64,000 bases of DNA, taken from Paludisphaera rhizosphaerae. GTDB lineage: Bacteria; Planctomycetota; Planctomycetia; Isosphaerales; Isosphaeraceae. The stretch covers positions 372,001 to 436,000 of the forward strand of contig NZ_JAALCR010000001.1 in the NCBI RefSeq assembly GCF_011065895.1, written 5' to 3'. The position numbers and the translations under genes were made by a program. Positions 48,081-57,487 of the stretch are shown piece by piece; the stretch's first letter is position 1, and every line of letters begins with the position of its first letter. The notes under the pieces were generated by a model, which worked only from the letters and a program-made list of their open reading frames with translations, searched no databases and was not told the DNA's origin.

Positions 48081-50828
48081 ATGGTGGCGACGTGGATCGA
48101 GTCGGCGGCGAAAGGGCGCAACGCGGGTCCAATCCGAGCGGGCATGTGGTCCGCGGCGGTCGTCGGCACCCACCCCGTCGAGGCTGACCAACGCGTCTGG
48201 CTCGAACTTTTCGCCGACGATATGTCGCTCGGCCGGATCCCCACGTTCTGGATCGAGAACAAGGGGGAGAACAGCTACTGGCACGCCCCCATTCCTCCCC
48301 AGGCCGTCGGCGTTCGTCTCCACTATCGGTCGGTCGCCGAACGCGAAGGGGCGGAGACCGCCTACAGCGCCTACCAGGATTCGATCGTCCGTCCCAACCT
48401 CCCCGACCGCACCGAGGCCCCGGACCTGCTTTCGCCGGCGCCCGAGGGGCTCGTCGGCAACCGCCACATGACGGTGCGGGTCGACGGTCGCGGCTCGACT
48501 TACGACGTCTATTTCCCAACGGTCGGGCTGCACTCAAACGTCCGTCCCAAGGAGGGGGACCTTCCCCAGAGCCGTTCCCACTTCCGGGCGATCGTCGGCG
48601 GTCTGGCGGTGGGACGAAGGCTCGACTGGTTCACCGAGCGTTCCGCCTGGGACGCCCTGCAGACCTACCCAGGCACGACGAACCTCCTAACGACCGATCT
48701 CGCCTGGCGCAATGGGCCGATCCGCGTCCTCATCACCGATTTCGTCGCGATGGGGGACGTCCTTCCCACCAACGCCGGGATGGCGAGGTCCTCGGGCCAG
48801 TACATCAAGCGGTTCCGGCTCAGGAATGAGGGGACCGAAACCCGTCAGGCGATCTTCGGCGTCTACGTCCAGGCCGAGGTCAACGGCGGCGTGGGGGACA
48901 CCGGCCTGAGCTGGCACGACCAGGATCGAGCCCTCCTGGCGATCAACCGCGGACACGGTCATTCCAACCGCAAGCTGGCTCGCGACTCGACGATCGAGTT
49001 CGCCCTGGCTCTCGACCCCCGCGGCGAGGTCGACTGCGAGCCCACAGGCCCCAACGAGGCGATTCTTTACCGCTGGATCGAATTGCCGCCGGGCGAAGCG
49101 GTGACCGTCGATCTGCTGGTCAGCGGCGCCTTCACCGGTTGGCGAGGCGATCAGGGAACCTTCACCCACTGGCTCCGCCCTGCGCTGAACTGGTTCCGTT
49201 CGACCGACCTGGACGCTGTTGAGCAAAACACGGCGCGCGAATGGGACAAGTTCGCGGAGCCATTCCCGACGCTTCATCTCCCCCGCGCCTCCTACACGGT
49301 GAGCCTGCGACGCTCGGCCCTGGCGGCGGCTCTCCACGCCGACGTCGACCATGGATCCGTCGCCGCCGGCCTGGAACGGGGGCTCTCAGCCTACTGCTGG
49401 CCGCGCGACGCCATCTGGGTCGGCGGAGCAATGGCCCGAATCGGCCATCCAGAGATCCTCCGGGGCGTCCTGGAATGGCTCAACCGGGTGCGGGCGAAGA
49501 ACAAGCCGTTCCTCTACTGGTTCCAGAAGTATTCGATCGACGGCGTCCCCGAGTGGGAGACGCCGGCCGTCGATCAATCAGCGCTGATCCTTTGGGGCCT
49601 GAAACGCTATTACCGGGCGACCGGCGACCTGGACTTCGTCGCGGAGGTCTGGCCGCTCGTCGAACAGGCCGCGCGCGTCTGCGGCGGCGACTCCGGCGGT
49701 CATCCCGGCCTCTTCTTCGACGAACAGCTCAATCTGGTCAGCTCGGCCGGGATGGGCGACCAGCTCTACGGCAGTTTTCTGTATTCCAACGGCGCCGTCG
49801 TCGCCGGCCTCCGCGCAGCGTCGCAGCTCGCCTTGCGGCTTAACCATGAGGACAAGGCCGCTCAGTGGACGTCTCTCGCCGATCGAATCTGGCACGAAGG
49901 GATTCTTCCGGAGGTCGCGACCGAGCGTGAGGGGCTCCCTGGCCTCGTCGACCCCGAAACGGGCCGCTTTCTGAGCGGACGGCGGATCTCCATGCTCCGC
50001 GGTCTGTGGACCCAGGATCCCCTGTTCCTCATCGATCGATCGGTGACTCTGGAGGTGAACGCTCTCGCTCTCGCGACACCGTTCAACCTGCTGCCAGCGA
50101 CCGACCCTCGACTTCAGAAGACGGCGGAGACGATCCTCCGAATCAACACGCCTCTGAGCGGCGACCCCAACATCCTGGCGCGAACGTCCTATCCACCCAC
50201 TCCCCGGCGGCGGACCGGCCACGTCGGCGAACATCCCGAGATCTCCAGCCTGGCGACCTTCTGGATGATCCGCTACCTCGTAGAGTTGGGACGGGCCTCG
50301 GCCCAGGGCCGCCACTGGTCGCGCGCGCTCACCATGATTGACGCCCTCCTCGGCCGCCTGGGACCGCTCGGCCTCCTGCTGCGGACCGGCGGTCGCACCC
50401 AGGACTCGGTGAGAATCGCGCCGAGTCCGGGGGGCATCGCCTGGAGCCTTCACGCCATGATGATTGAGACGATGCTCGATCTGGCGGGGATGGAGTACGA
50501 CGCCGTCGAACGTCGGCTGCAGATCCAACCGATCCTCGCCGGTTCCTGGCCTCAGACGGGAGCCTCGCGGCGGTTCCCTTGCGGCGAGGCGACCTACCGT
50601 CTGGATCGGATGGTCGGGAGCACGGTCCATCGACTCACCTTCGAGGCCTCGCTCGACCAGGCGATCGTTCTCCAGATCGCCGTCACCTGCCCCGGCTTGA
50701 CCGAACTCGGTCCCTGGCAATCCTCTCCGGAGTGTCCGCCGCCGGACTTCGATCCCAAGACCTGCCGCCTCCAGTGGATGCTCGAACTCGAAGCGGGCGA
50801 GCATCGGTGCTCGTGGACCTGGGGTTGA
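48081..50828 (+). CDS. Glycoside hydrolase family 15-like (glucoamylase-type) protein
   Basis: 915 residues. About 380 N-terminal residues form a beta-rich domain. The (alpha/alpha)6 catalytic barrel follows: SAYCWPRDAIWVGGAMARIG, FQKYSIDGVPEWETPAVDQS, ILWGLKRYYRATGD, ISMLRGLWTQDPLF and GHVGEHPEISSLATFWMIR. Acid and base Glu are probably within WETP and GEHPE. It likely cleaves alpha-glucans such as glycogen or starch, but the substrate is inferred. No signal peptide, so it may act on intracellular glycogen. Confidence 0.82.
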   Translation: MVATWIESAAKGRNAGPIRAGMWSAAVVGTHPVEADQRVWLELFADDMSLGRIPTFWIENKGENSYWHAPIPPQAVGVRLHYRSVAEREGAETAYSAYQDSIVRPNLPDRTEAPDLLSPAPEGLVGNRHMTVRVDGRGSTYDVYFPTVGLHSNVRPKEGDLPQSRSHFRAIVGGLAVGRRLDWFTERSAWDALQTYPGTTNLLTTDLAWRNGPIRVLITDFVAMGDVLPTNAGMARSSGQYIKRFRLRNEGTETRQAIFGVYVQAEVNGGVGDTGLSWHDQDRALLAINRGHGHSNRKLARDSTIEFALALDPRGEVDCEPTGPNEAILYRWIELPPGEAVTVDLLVSGAFTGWRGDQGTFTHWLRPALNWFRSTDLDAVEQNTAREWDKFAEPFPTLHLPRASYTVSLRRSALAAALHADVDHGSVAAGLERGLSAYCWPRDAIWVGGAMARIGHPEILRGVLEWLNRVRAKNKPFLYWFQKYSIDGVPEWETPAVDQSALILWGLKRYYRATGDLDFVAEVWPLVEQAARVCGGDSGGHPGLFFDEQLNLVSSAGMGDQLYGSFLYSNGAVVAGLRAASQLALRLNHEDKAAQWTSLADRIWHEGILPEVATEREGLPGLVDPETGRFLSGRRISMLRGLWTQDPLFLIDRSVTLEVNALALATPFNLLPATDPRLQKTAETILRINTPLSGDPNILARTSYPPTPRRRTGHVGEHPEISSLATFWMIRYLVELGRASAQGRHWSRALTMIDALLGRLGPLGLLLRTGGRTQDSVRIAPSPGGIAWSLHAMMIETMLDLAGMEYDAVERRLQIQPILAGSWPQTGASRRFPCGEATYRLDRMVGSTVHRLTFEASLDQAIVLQIAVTCPGLTELGPWQSSPECPPPDFDPKTCRLQWMLELEAGEHRCSWTWG

Positions 50829-50937
50829 ACGGAGGTCGACCAATCTCCCCCTCGTCCCGGCGAATACCTCCCAGGGCTGTTCGCTTGCCGCCGTTCCCCC
50901 CCCTCGTAGAAGCGGCTCTCCCCGAGGATCCGTTGGA

Positions 50938-51354
50938 ATGACAGGCCGAGACCTTTTCCTCCTCTGGCTCGGCTTTATGTTCGGCGTCGCGTGCGGTCGA
51001 ATCCGAACCAGCTCTCAAGGCATGATCGGCGCCGCCGAGCGACGACCAACGACAGACGCCGCCGAGCGAGAATATCTGTTGGCGTTCGTCTCAAACGCCA
51101 ATCGGTTCATACTTTACTGCCTTGGAACGTCCGTGGCTGCCCTTCTCGTATCCGCAACGACCGGCGCCATGATCTTCGGGAAGCGGCAAGGCCCGTCGCA
51201 AGGCGAAGCCGTATCCTTCGTCATCGTCCTGGTCGCCGTTTCCGTTTTTCTCACCTGGCTCGGTCTCCGGCTTTGGTATGGAAAAGACTGGTGGGTGAAA
51301 ATGGCCGTCGACGAACACGGCTTGCCCAAGGCGACGCCCCGCGACCTGGATTGA
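50938..51354 (+). CDS. Small membrane protein, paralogue A
   Basis: 138 residues. An N-terminal membrane helix (LFLLWLGFMFGVACG), a second at about 61-78 (FILYCLGTSVAALLVSATTG) and a third at about 92-112. The N-terminus MTGRDL and C-terminus PRDLD match MTSREL and PHDLD of the protein at 52,799. The two flank the MFS gene. No family name. Confidence 0.7.
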   Translation: MTGRDLFLLWLGFMFGVACGRIRTSSQGMIGAAERRPTTDAAEREYLLAFVSNANRFILYCLGTSVAALLVSATTGAMIFGKRQGPSQGEAVSFVIVLVAVSVFLTWLGLRLWYGKDWWVKMAVDEHGLPKATPRDLD

Positions 51355-51472
51355 TCGCTGCTTTGAACGGAATGCGTCCGGAACGGAGTAGGGTCGAGAG
51401 GACGAGCCCGTCAATCGAACGAACCAAGTTCGCAGGGCGAACGTCTAATCAGTAGTTCACCTGTTTTCCCTG

Positions 51473-51495
51473 CGCCTCGACGATGAGGCGGGCCT
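51473..51495 (+). terminator. Terminator between paralogue A and the MFS gene
   Basis: CGCCTC / GAGGCG stem followed by GGCCTTTCG. Ends 16 bases before the MFS start, so the MFS gene needs its own promoter or readthrough. Confidence 0.5.
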
Positions 51496-51510
51496 TTCGC
51501 GAGCCTCTGC

Positions 51511-52764
51511 TTGATCTCCCGAAGCTCGATCAACCGTCCGCTGCTGGTCATCCTGGCCACCGCAACGCTCGACGCGGTAGGGATGGGCCTGGTGCTGCCC
51601 ATCCTGCCCAGTCTGCTGCGCGAGGTTTCCCACGAGACCGAGGTCGCGGAACACTTCGGCTATTTCCTGGCCGTCTACGCTCTGATGCAGTTCGTCTTCT
51701 CGCCGATCCTGGGCGCGCTCAGCGACCGCTTCGGCCGAAGGCCGATCCTGCTGGCGTCGCTCGCCGGCGCGACGGTCGATTACCTCTTGATGACGTTCGC
51801 GCCGACGCTCGGCTGGCTGTACGCCGGTCGGGTCGTCGCCGGGATCACAGGCGCGAACATGGCCGTCGCCACTGCTTACCTGGCGGATATCTCGGCCGAG
51901 GACGAACGAGCCGACCGCTATGGCGCCTTGAACGCGTGTTTTGGCCTGGGCTTCGTGATCGGGCCGTTGCTCGGCGGCGTGATCGGGGCGGGATCGCCAA
52001 GACTCCCCTTTGCGGCAGCTGCGTTATTCAACGGCCTGAACTTCCTGCTGGCGTTGGTGGCTCTGCCCGAATCGCATGAGGCCGAACGCAAGGCGTTCAC
52101 GCTCCCCCACCTCAACCCATTCCGGTCGCTGCGATGGGTCTTCGGCGTCCAGGGACTGTTCTCGTTCGTGCTCGTCTACTGGATCCTCTGCTGCGCCGAC
52201 CAGGTGCCGGCCACGATCTGGGTGATCTACGGTGAAGATCGCTACCACTGGGACACGCGGACGGTCGGTCTCTCGTTCGCGTTCTATGGGCTGCTCCACT
52301 CCGGGGCTCAGGCCTTCCTGACCGGCCGGCTGACCCAGCGATGGGGGAACCGAGGGACGCTGGTGATCGCCCTGCTCATCGAGAATTTCGGCTATCTTCT
52401 CATGGCGGTCGCCACCCAAAGCTGGATGCCGTTCGCCATCTGCGTGCCGTTGGCGATCGGCGGAATCGCCACCCCCGCGCTTCAGGCGATCATGTCCAAC
52501 CGAGTCGGCGAGGACCAGCAGGGCGAGCTTCAAGGCACCCTGGTCAGCCTCCTGAGCCTGGCGTCCATCGCCGGGCCCGTGCTCGTCACGAACTTCTACG
52601 AGCACACCAAGCCGACGCTCCCCGGGGCCGTCTGGATCGTCGGCGCGTTCATCTACCTGCTTTGCTTCCCGATCCTCTGGCATGGCAGGCGGCGGACGAA
52701 GCAGGACGACGGCGTTCTCAACGAAGCCCTTCAAGATCCGGCCAGTATCGGCGAACATCCCTGA
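51511..52764 (+). CDS. MFS transporter, TetA-like
   Basis: 417 residues from a TTG; ribosome site not obvious. Twelve-helix MFS with motif A LGALSDRFGRRPILLAS in loop 2-3, LYAGRVVAGITGANMAVATA, GPLLGGVIGAGSP, and GVQGLFSFVLVYWILCCADQ. Closest in look to the tetracycline-resistance-type drug:H+ antiporters, so efflux of a drug or metabolite is likely; the substrate is not determinable. Flanked by the two small membrane paralogues. Confidence 0.85.
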   Translation: MISRSSINRPLLVILATATLDAVGMGLVLPILPSLLREVSHETEVAEHFGYFLAVYALMQFVFSPILGALSDRFGRRPILLASLAGATVDYLLMTFAPTLGWLYAGRVVAGITGANMAVATAYLADISAEDERADRYGALNACFGLGFVIGPLLGGVIGAGSPRLPFAAAALFNGLNFLLALVALPESHEAERKAFTLPHLNPFRSLRWVFGVQGLFSFVLVYWILCCADQVPATIWVIYGEDRYHWDTRTVGLSFAFYGLLHSGAQAFLTGRLTQRWGNRGTLVIALLIENFGYLLMAVATQSWMPFAICVPLAIGGIATPALQAIMSNRVGEDQQGELQGTLVSLLSLASIAGPVLVTNFYEHTKPTLPGAVWIVGAFIYLLCFPILWHGRRRTKQDDGVLNEALQDPASIGEHP

Positions 52765-52798
52765 TCGAACCCGCCACTGCTGCCGAGGACTGGTCCCG

Positions 52799-53224
52799 AT
52801 GACGTCTCGCGAGTTGATGTTCTTGTTTATTGGGATTGGAATCGGTAGCGTCCTCTTTCGAGCACGAAGTACCCACGAAGCCGGGACAGAGCGCCGGAAG
52901 GGGATGCCCAGAGAAGTCGCCGACGCATTCGGCGACGCCCTCGCGGCGTCCGTCTTTGCGACGCTTGCCGCGGCTTTCGACCTGATCCTCATCAAACTCG
53001 CTTATCAAATGATGCTGGGGATCCAGCCATGGAATCTCGGGGTCGTCCTCGCGATCCCAATCCTCAGCGTCATATTCGGCCTATTCGCCTGGGCAAGCGT
53101 CAGATTGGTAAGACGGTTGAGACTGTTAAATCGTCGACACTTCGGCGTCGATGCGTTTCTTCCGCCGACCCTGACAATCGACGAACTCGCTTCGTCCAAG
53201 TCGGCGCCTCACGACCTGGATTGA
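52799..53224 (+). CDS. Small membrane protein, paralogue B
   Basis: 141 residues from the ATG at 52,799. Hydrophobic segments at about 6-20, 46-64 and 74-100. The terminal sequences and the DNA just after the stop (CTGGATTGATCGC) match paralogue A at 50,938, pointing to a segmental duplication around the MFS gene. The central parts have diverged strongly. Confidence 0.65.
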   Translation: MTSRELMFLFIGIGIGSVLFRARSTHEAGTERRKGMPREVADAFGDALAASVFATLAAAFDLILIKLAYQMMLGIQPWNLGVVLAIPILSVIFGLFAWASVRLVRRLRLLNRRHFGVDAFLPPTLTIDELASSKSAPHDLD

Positions 53225-53325
53225 TCGCGGATTTGATCCACCGTCGAAGATTCGGCTTCCTGGACCGAATACCCTACAGTCCTCGCAACGGCCGAGGGCT
53301 CGTCGACACTTCCAGGAGATCGTCC

Positions 53326-53751
53326 ATGAGCACGTCCTCGGCGCGAGTGTTCACGCTCGCCAACGCCGCCCCTTCCGCCCTCGCCGTCGCTTCGGGGGCG
53401 CTCGTCTCGTTCGGGCTCGCCGGCCTGGCCTTTGGGTCACACGCGGCGGCGCCGTTGCTGACCGCCGCAGCCGGTTCAGCCGCGCTGGCCTGGTATCTGT
53501 CAGGAGCCGAGCGACCGCAGGAGGTCGACCAGTTCGCCACCCGCGTGGCCCGAGCCTCTGCCGCGGCCGTCGACGCCTTCCGATCTCCATCCGCCGTCGT
53601 CTCACCTAAGCCCGTTCAGCCCAGGCCGGTGAATCGGCTCAAGGGCCATCTGGCGGCCGTGCCCGCGCGACTCAAGGCGAAAACCCGCGCCGGTCGGGTT
53701 CGGCTCTCGCGAGGCATCTATCGCCTGGCCATGGCTGTCGCCCCCAAGTAA
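53326..53751 (+). CDS. Hypothetical membrane protein
   Basis: 141 residues, ATG with AGGAG upstream. Two Ala/Gly-rich hydrophobic stretches (LALAVASGALVSFGLAGLAF-like, about 16-39, and LLTAAAGSAALAWYLSGA) precede a basic region ending LSRGIYRLAMAVAPK. Unknown. Confidence 0.6.
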   Translation: MSTSSARVFTLANAAPSALAVASGALVSFGLAGLAFGSHAAAPLLTAAAGSAALAWYLSGAERPQEVDQFATRVARASAAAVDAFRSPSAVVSPKPVQPRPVNRLKGHLAAVPARLKAKTRAGRVRLSRGIYRLAMAVAPK

Positions 53752-54579
53752 GGGCGTCTGCAACCGGAGCTGTCGACGACCTCCCTTCTCCACAATGGCA
53801 ACCTGAGGAGGGAGATCGATCGACGACGCACTTCGCCCGCCCATCAGCCCACCCACCAAACCGCCGCCCATTCGACGACGGCTCGCCCGCCCATCCCTCC
53901 TCACCGCTCCGACCAGCAGGATCGTTCGATCCCTGCCCATCGACCGGCCCCCGGTCGAATTTCCGCAATCGTCATTGCGGTTTGTGAGACCTGATGAAGA
54001 TGGATCCCCTGCTCTGGCGTCGTCCGTGGCGACGTTGTGGCGTCGCCGTCGATCATGGACTCATGAGTCGCAGGACTGGCCATTGCGGCGGAGCGCCACG
54101 AGAGATCAAGCTAAAACTCGACAATCGAAGCCATCGCAGGCGTTCAACACAAAGACCATAGAGATAATCACTTGCATCACGTCGCGAGCACCAATCGCTG
54201 ACGCAAACGAACCCACCGCGAACCCAATTGCATGGAGCGGCGGCGACTGGGCGAGAAGACGCGTCGGGAAGTACTTTGACAATTCGGCTGGATCAGGGAA
54301 GCCGCCGGGAGGCTCGCCCCAGCATGGACTCTCGCTCATCTGGCGGAGTCGTTCTCCGGTTGTGAGCCGACGGTTTGCGTCGCCACGCAAGCCTGGCCAT
54401 GGACCCGGGGCCCGACGACCTCCGGGTGATGTGGATCAGGAGTGAGTTAAGCGCGCGACCGAACCCAATGCACGAACGAACTCGAACATTTGACACGCAA
54501 AAGACTTACGGCGTTCTTCGGGTGTGCGGACGAAGCCAAATCGAAGCCGGCTCGACGGGGGGAAGTCGGGCGAAGGGTC
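53752..54579. repeat. Long intergenic stretch with GAACCCAA-type motifs
   Basis: About 830 bases with no convincing gene. GAACCCAA occurs near 54,222 and 54,463, with GAAGCCAA near 54,536. Composition is patchy and AT-richer. A 94-codon frame at 54,106-54,390 (minus) has a hydrophobic C-terminal part but no ribosome site. Possibly eroded DNA. Confidence 0.45.
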
Positions 54580-56079
54580 TTACAACTGCGTCTGGGCGAT
54601 CTCGATGGCCTTCAGGAGACCTCGGGCCTTGTTGACGGTCTCTTCGTACTCGTCGGCGGGGACGCTGTCGTAGACGACGCCGCCGCCGGCCTGGACGTAG
54701 GCCGTGTCGCCGTGGAGGACGAGGGTGCGGAGCGCGATGCAGGTATCCATGTTGCCGGTGAAGTCGATGTAGCCGACGGCACCCGCGTAAGGACCGCGTT
54801 TGGTCGGCTCCATCTCGTCGATGATCTCCATCGCCCGGACCTTGGGGGCGCCGGAGACCGTGCCGGCCGGCAGACCGGCGCGGAGGGCGTCGAACGCCGA
54901 CTTGTCGGCCTTAAGCTTTCCGGTCACATTCGACGTGATGTGCATGACGTGGGAGTAACGCTCAACCTTCATCACGTCCGAAAGCACGACCGAGTCGTAT
55001 TCGGCGACGCGGCCGACGTCGTTGCGGCCGAGGTCGACGAGCATGATGTGCTCGGCCCGTTCCTTCGGGTCGGCCACCAACTCCTCGGCGAGGGCCTTGT
55101 CCTCGGCCTCGTCCTTGCCCCGACGGCGAGTGCCCGCCAGGGGGCGGATCGTCACGAGCCCGTCCTCGACGCGGACCAGGATCTCGGGCGAGCTGCCGAT
55201 GAGCTGGAAGTCGTCGAACGTCAGGTAGAAGAGGAACGGGCTGGGGTTCACCACCCGAAGCACGCGGTAGATGTTGAACGGCTTGGCCGTCGTCTTCAGC
55301 TCGAACCGCTGCGAGGGGACGACCTGGAAGATGTCGCCCGCCTTGATGTACTCCTGGCAGCGCCGGACGACGTCCTCGTACTGTTCGCGGGTGAAGTTCG
55401 ATCTGGGCTGGATCGTGACCGGGCCTTCGGTGTTGATGTCGCGGAGGGGGAGGACCTCGGCCGGGGTGGAGAGCCGTTCGACAAGCTCGTCGACCCGCTC
55501 GCAGGCCTTGTCGTAGGCCGCCCTCAGATCGCCCCCCGGCTCCAGGTGGGCCTGAGCGACGACCAGCACCGTCTTCCGAATGTGGTCGAACAGGACCATC
55601 CGATCGAAGAAGGCGAACGAGAGGTCGGGCAGGCCCCGGTCGTCGGCCGGGACGTTGGGGAGGCGTTCGGTATACCGGACAGCGTCGTATGCGGCGTAGC
55701 CGACGGCCCCGCCTGTGAAGCGGGGGAGCCCCGGAACGTGCGCTGCGCGGTGGGACTCGACGAGGTGCTGAAGCTCCGCGAAGGGGTCGTCGGTCTCGTA
55801 GCGGCACTCGACGCCCGGCTGACGCGAGTCGGTGACGAGGATCTGCCGCCCCCGTGCCTCGAACCGCATGAACGGCTCGGTCCCCAGGAAGCTGTAGCGG
55901 CCGACCTTCTCACCGCCGACGACGCTCTCGAACAGGAACGAGGGGGCGGACCGCTCGATCCGGCTGAAGGCGGAGACGGGCGTCAGGTCGTCGGCGACGA
56001 GTTGACGATAGACGGGGACGCAGGCGGACGAGCCGGCGCGGGCGGCGAAGTCCTCGAAGGAAGGGCGGTGCGTGCTCAT
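54580..56079 (-). CDS. trpE: Anthranilate synthase component I
   Basis: 499 residues from the ATG at 56,079. The N-terminal regulatory region has [20 protein letters not shown] and [11 protein letters not shown], where FES stands for the LLES tryptophan-feedback motif. The chorismate-binding core has [67 protein letters not shown] and [20 protein letters not shown]. No trpG, trpD or leader peptide is adjacent. Confidence 0.96.
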   Translation of the reverse strand: MSTHRPSFEDFAARAGSSACVPVYRQLVADDLTPVSAFSRIERSAPSFLFESVVGGEKVGRYSFLGTEPFMRFEARGRQILVTDSRQPGVECRYETDDPFAELQHLVESHRAAHVPGLPRFTGGAVGYAAYDAVRYTERLPNVPADDRGLPDLSFAFFDRMVLFDHIRKTVLVVAQAHLEPGGDLRAAYDKACERVDELVERLSTPAEVLPLRDINTEGPVTIQPRSNFTREQYEDVVRRCQEYIKAGDIFQVVPSQRFELKTTAKPFNIYRVLRVVNPSPFLFYLTFDDFQLIGSSPEILVRVEDGLVTIRPLAGTRRRGKDEAEDKALAEELVADPKERAEHIMLVDLGRNDVGRVAEYDSVVLSDVMKVERYSHVMHITSNVTGKLKADKSAFDALRAGLPAGTVSGAPKVRAMEIIDEMEPTKRGPYAGAVGYIDFTGNMDTCIALRTLVLHGDTAYVQAGGGVVYDSVPADEYEETVNKARGLLKAIEIAQTQL

Positions 56080-56415
56080 GTCGGTCGTCGCGGATCTCAA
56101 GTGAGGAGGGTGCTCGCGGCTCGGCCGTGAGTACGTTAGCAGCGCGGGAAGGTGCGCGGCAAGTCGGGCCGGACGCGAACCGGCGGGGCGGCCATCGACT
56201 CGCCCGATCTGGAGGGTTGCGACGAAGAAAGGTTCAGCGCCGTCGCCGACGCCAGCCCGGCTTCCCGGTTTCTTGACACCCCACCGGGGTCAATTAGAAT
56301 GAAATTCTAGGGCGGGACGGCGAACGATGCCGCGAAGCCGCATGCGCGGATCGGGGCGGAAACCCCGGAAAGCGGTTCGTCGCAAGTCTCGCTGGAGCCG
56401 GCCGAGGAACGACCC
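56080..56415. other. Divergent intergenic region trpE / mcsA
   Basis: 336 bases. It carries the promoter and inverted repeats at 56,273-56,308 for the plus-strand mcsA operon and presumably the trpE promoter. No gene or trp attenuator seen. Confidence 0.5.
56273..56308 (+). promoter_or_regulatory. Promoter and candidate operator of the mcsA-mcsB operon
   Basis: TTGACA (56,273-56,278), 16 bases, TAGAAT (56,295-56,300). The -35 and spacer form an imperfect inverted repeat (TTGAC-A-CCCC ... GGGGTCAA), and AGAAT-GAA-ATTCT spans the -10. GGTCAA at 56,288-56,293 recalls one heptad of a CtsR box, though CtsR sites are direct repeats. Confidence 0.65.
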
Positions 56416-56937
56416 ATGAAATGCCAGAAATGCGCAAAGCCGGCGACGTTCCACATCACCGACATCATCGAGAAGGGCAAGCACCAGGAGTTCCACTTCT
56501 GCGACGAGCACGCGCGGCAGCACCTCGCTCCGCCGGAAGACGCTCCCGAGTCGCCCCCGATCGGCGAGTTCGCCAAGGGGTTGATCGGAGCCCCGGGAAC
56601 GGGATCGACGGCGTCGCTGCGGGAACCCTCGGCCGCGGACAAGCAGGCCTGCCCCGTCTGTCAGATCACGTTCCTGGAGTTCCGCAATACGGGGCGTCTG
56701 GGTTGTCCGTATGATTACGAGGTCTTCCGCGACGAGTTGATGCCGCTGCTGGAGAGCATCCACGGCGAGACCCGGCATTCCGGCAAGGTCCCCAAGCGAG
56801 CCCCGCGCAACACGCAGCAGCAGACGACGCTGATCCAGCTTCGGAACGAGCTGAAGCGGGCCGTCGCCGCAGAGGACTACGAGGCCGCCGCCCGGCTCCG
56901 CGACAAGATCAAGGGGATCGAGCAGGAGCAGGCGTGA
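56416..56937 (+). CDS. mcsA: McsA-like activator protein, copy 1 (UVR motif)
   Basis: 173 residues. N-terminal CQKCAKPATFHITD and FCDEHARQH, then CPVCQITFLEFRNTGRLGCP give two Cys-type zinc sites. The C-terminal UVR motif LRNELKRAVAAEDYEAAARL-RDKIKGIE is the McsA/UvrB-UvrC interaction helix pair. McsA activates the McsB arginine kinase in the protein quality-control pathway. It lies 64 bases before a second mcsA and 0.55 kb before mcsB. Confidence 0.9.
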   Translation: MKCQKCAKPATFHITDIIEKGKHQEFHFCDEHARQHLAPPEDAPESPPIGEFAKGLIGAPGTGSTASLREPSAADKQACPVCQITFLEFRNTGRLGCPYDYEVFRDELMPLLESIHGETRHSGKVPKRAPRNTQQQTTLIQLRNELKRAVAAEDYEAAARLRDKIKGIEQEQA

Positions 56938-57001
56938 GCGGCCGACAGCTTCCCGCGGGACGGGCTCATGCGGTGGGACGATCGGAAGGGCGGTCGCGGT
57001 C

Positions 57002-57487
57002 ATGATGTGCGAACGATGCCAGGAGGAGGCCGTCGTCCACCTCGCCGAACTGGTGGACGGCCGGCGGCGAGAACGGCACCTCTGCGCCGCCTGCGCCCGC
57101 GACGCCGGATTGATCCTTCCCGACACGCCTCTGGATCTGGGGATTGACGAGGCGCTTCAGGATCTCATCAAGAAACACGTCGGCGAACTCGTCGGCGAAC
57201 TCGCCGAGTCGTTCTGCCCCGACTGCCGCCTTCGCTACATGGATTTCCGGACCGGCGGCCGTCTCGGCTGCCCTCACGACTATCAGGTCTTCGGAGCCGG
57301 TCTGACGCCGATGCTCCAACGCTTCCACGGGGCCACGAGGCACGTCGGCAAGCGGGCTCGATCCCGCCCCGGGGCCTCGCTGCGGCTCCGCCTCCGCTCC
57401 CAGCTCCGCCAGGCCGTGGCCCGCGAGGACTACGAAGAAGCGGCCCGGCTGCGCGACCAGATTCGCCTGAAGGATCAACACGCATGA
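57002..57487 (+). CDS. McsA-like activator protein, copy 2 (UVR motif)
   Basis: 161 residues. CERCQEEAVVHLAELVDG, CAACARDAG, FCPDCRLRYMDFRTGGRLGCP and the UVR motif LRSQLRQAVAREDYEEAARL-RDQIRLKD. It is a diverged paralogue of the gene just upstream, with an extra helical insertion (LGIDEALQDLIKKHVGELVG). Its stop overlaps the mcsB start (ATGA), so this copy is probably the direct partner of the kinase. Confidence 0.9.
   Translation: MMCERCQEEAVVHLAELVDGRRRERHLCAACARDAGLILPDTPLDLGIDEALQDLIKKHVGELVGELAESFCPDCRLRYMDFRTGGRLGCPHDYQVFGAGLTPMLQRFHGATRHVGKRARSRPGASLRLRLRSQLRQAVAREDYEEAARLRDQIRLKDQHA

Noticed and set aside
54106-54390. 94-codon minus-strand frame with hydrophobic end
   Set aside because: No ribosome site, no family signal and located in motif-rich, patchy DNA.
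54490-56130. 546-codon plus-strand frame
   Set aside because: Antisense of trpE.
56288-56293. CtsR box
   Set aside because: Only one heptad-like GGTCAA is present and the other copy is inverted; true CtsR sites are direct repeats.
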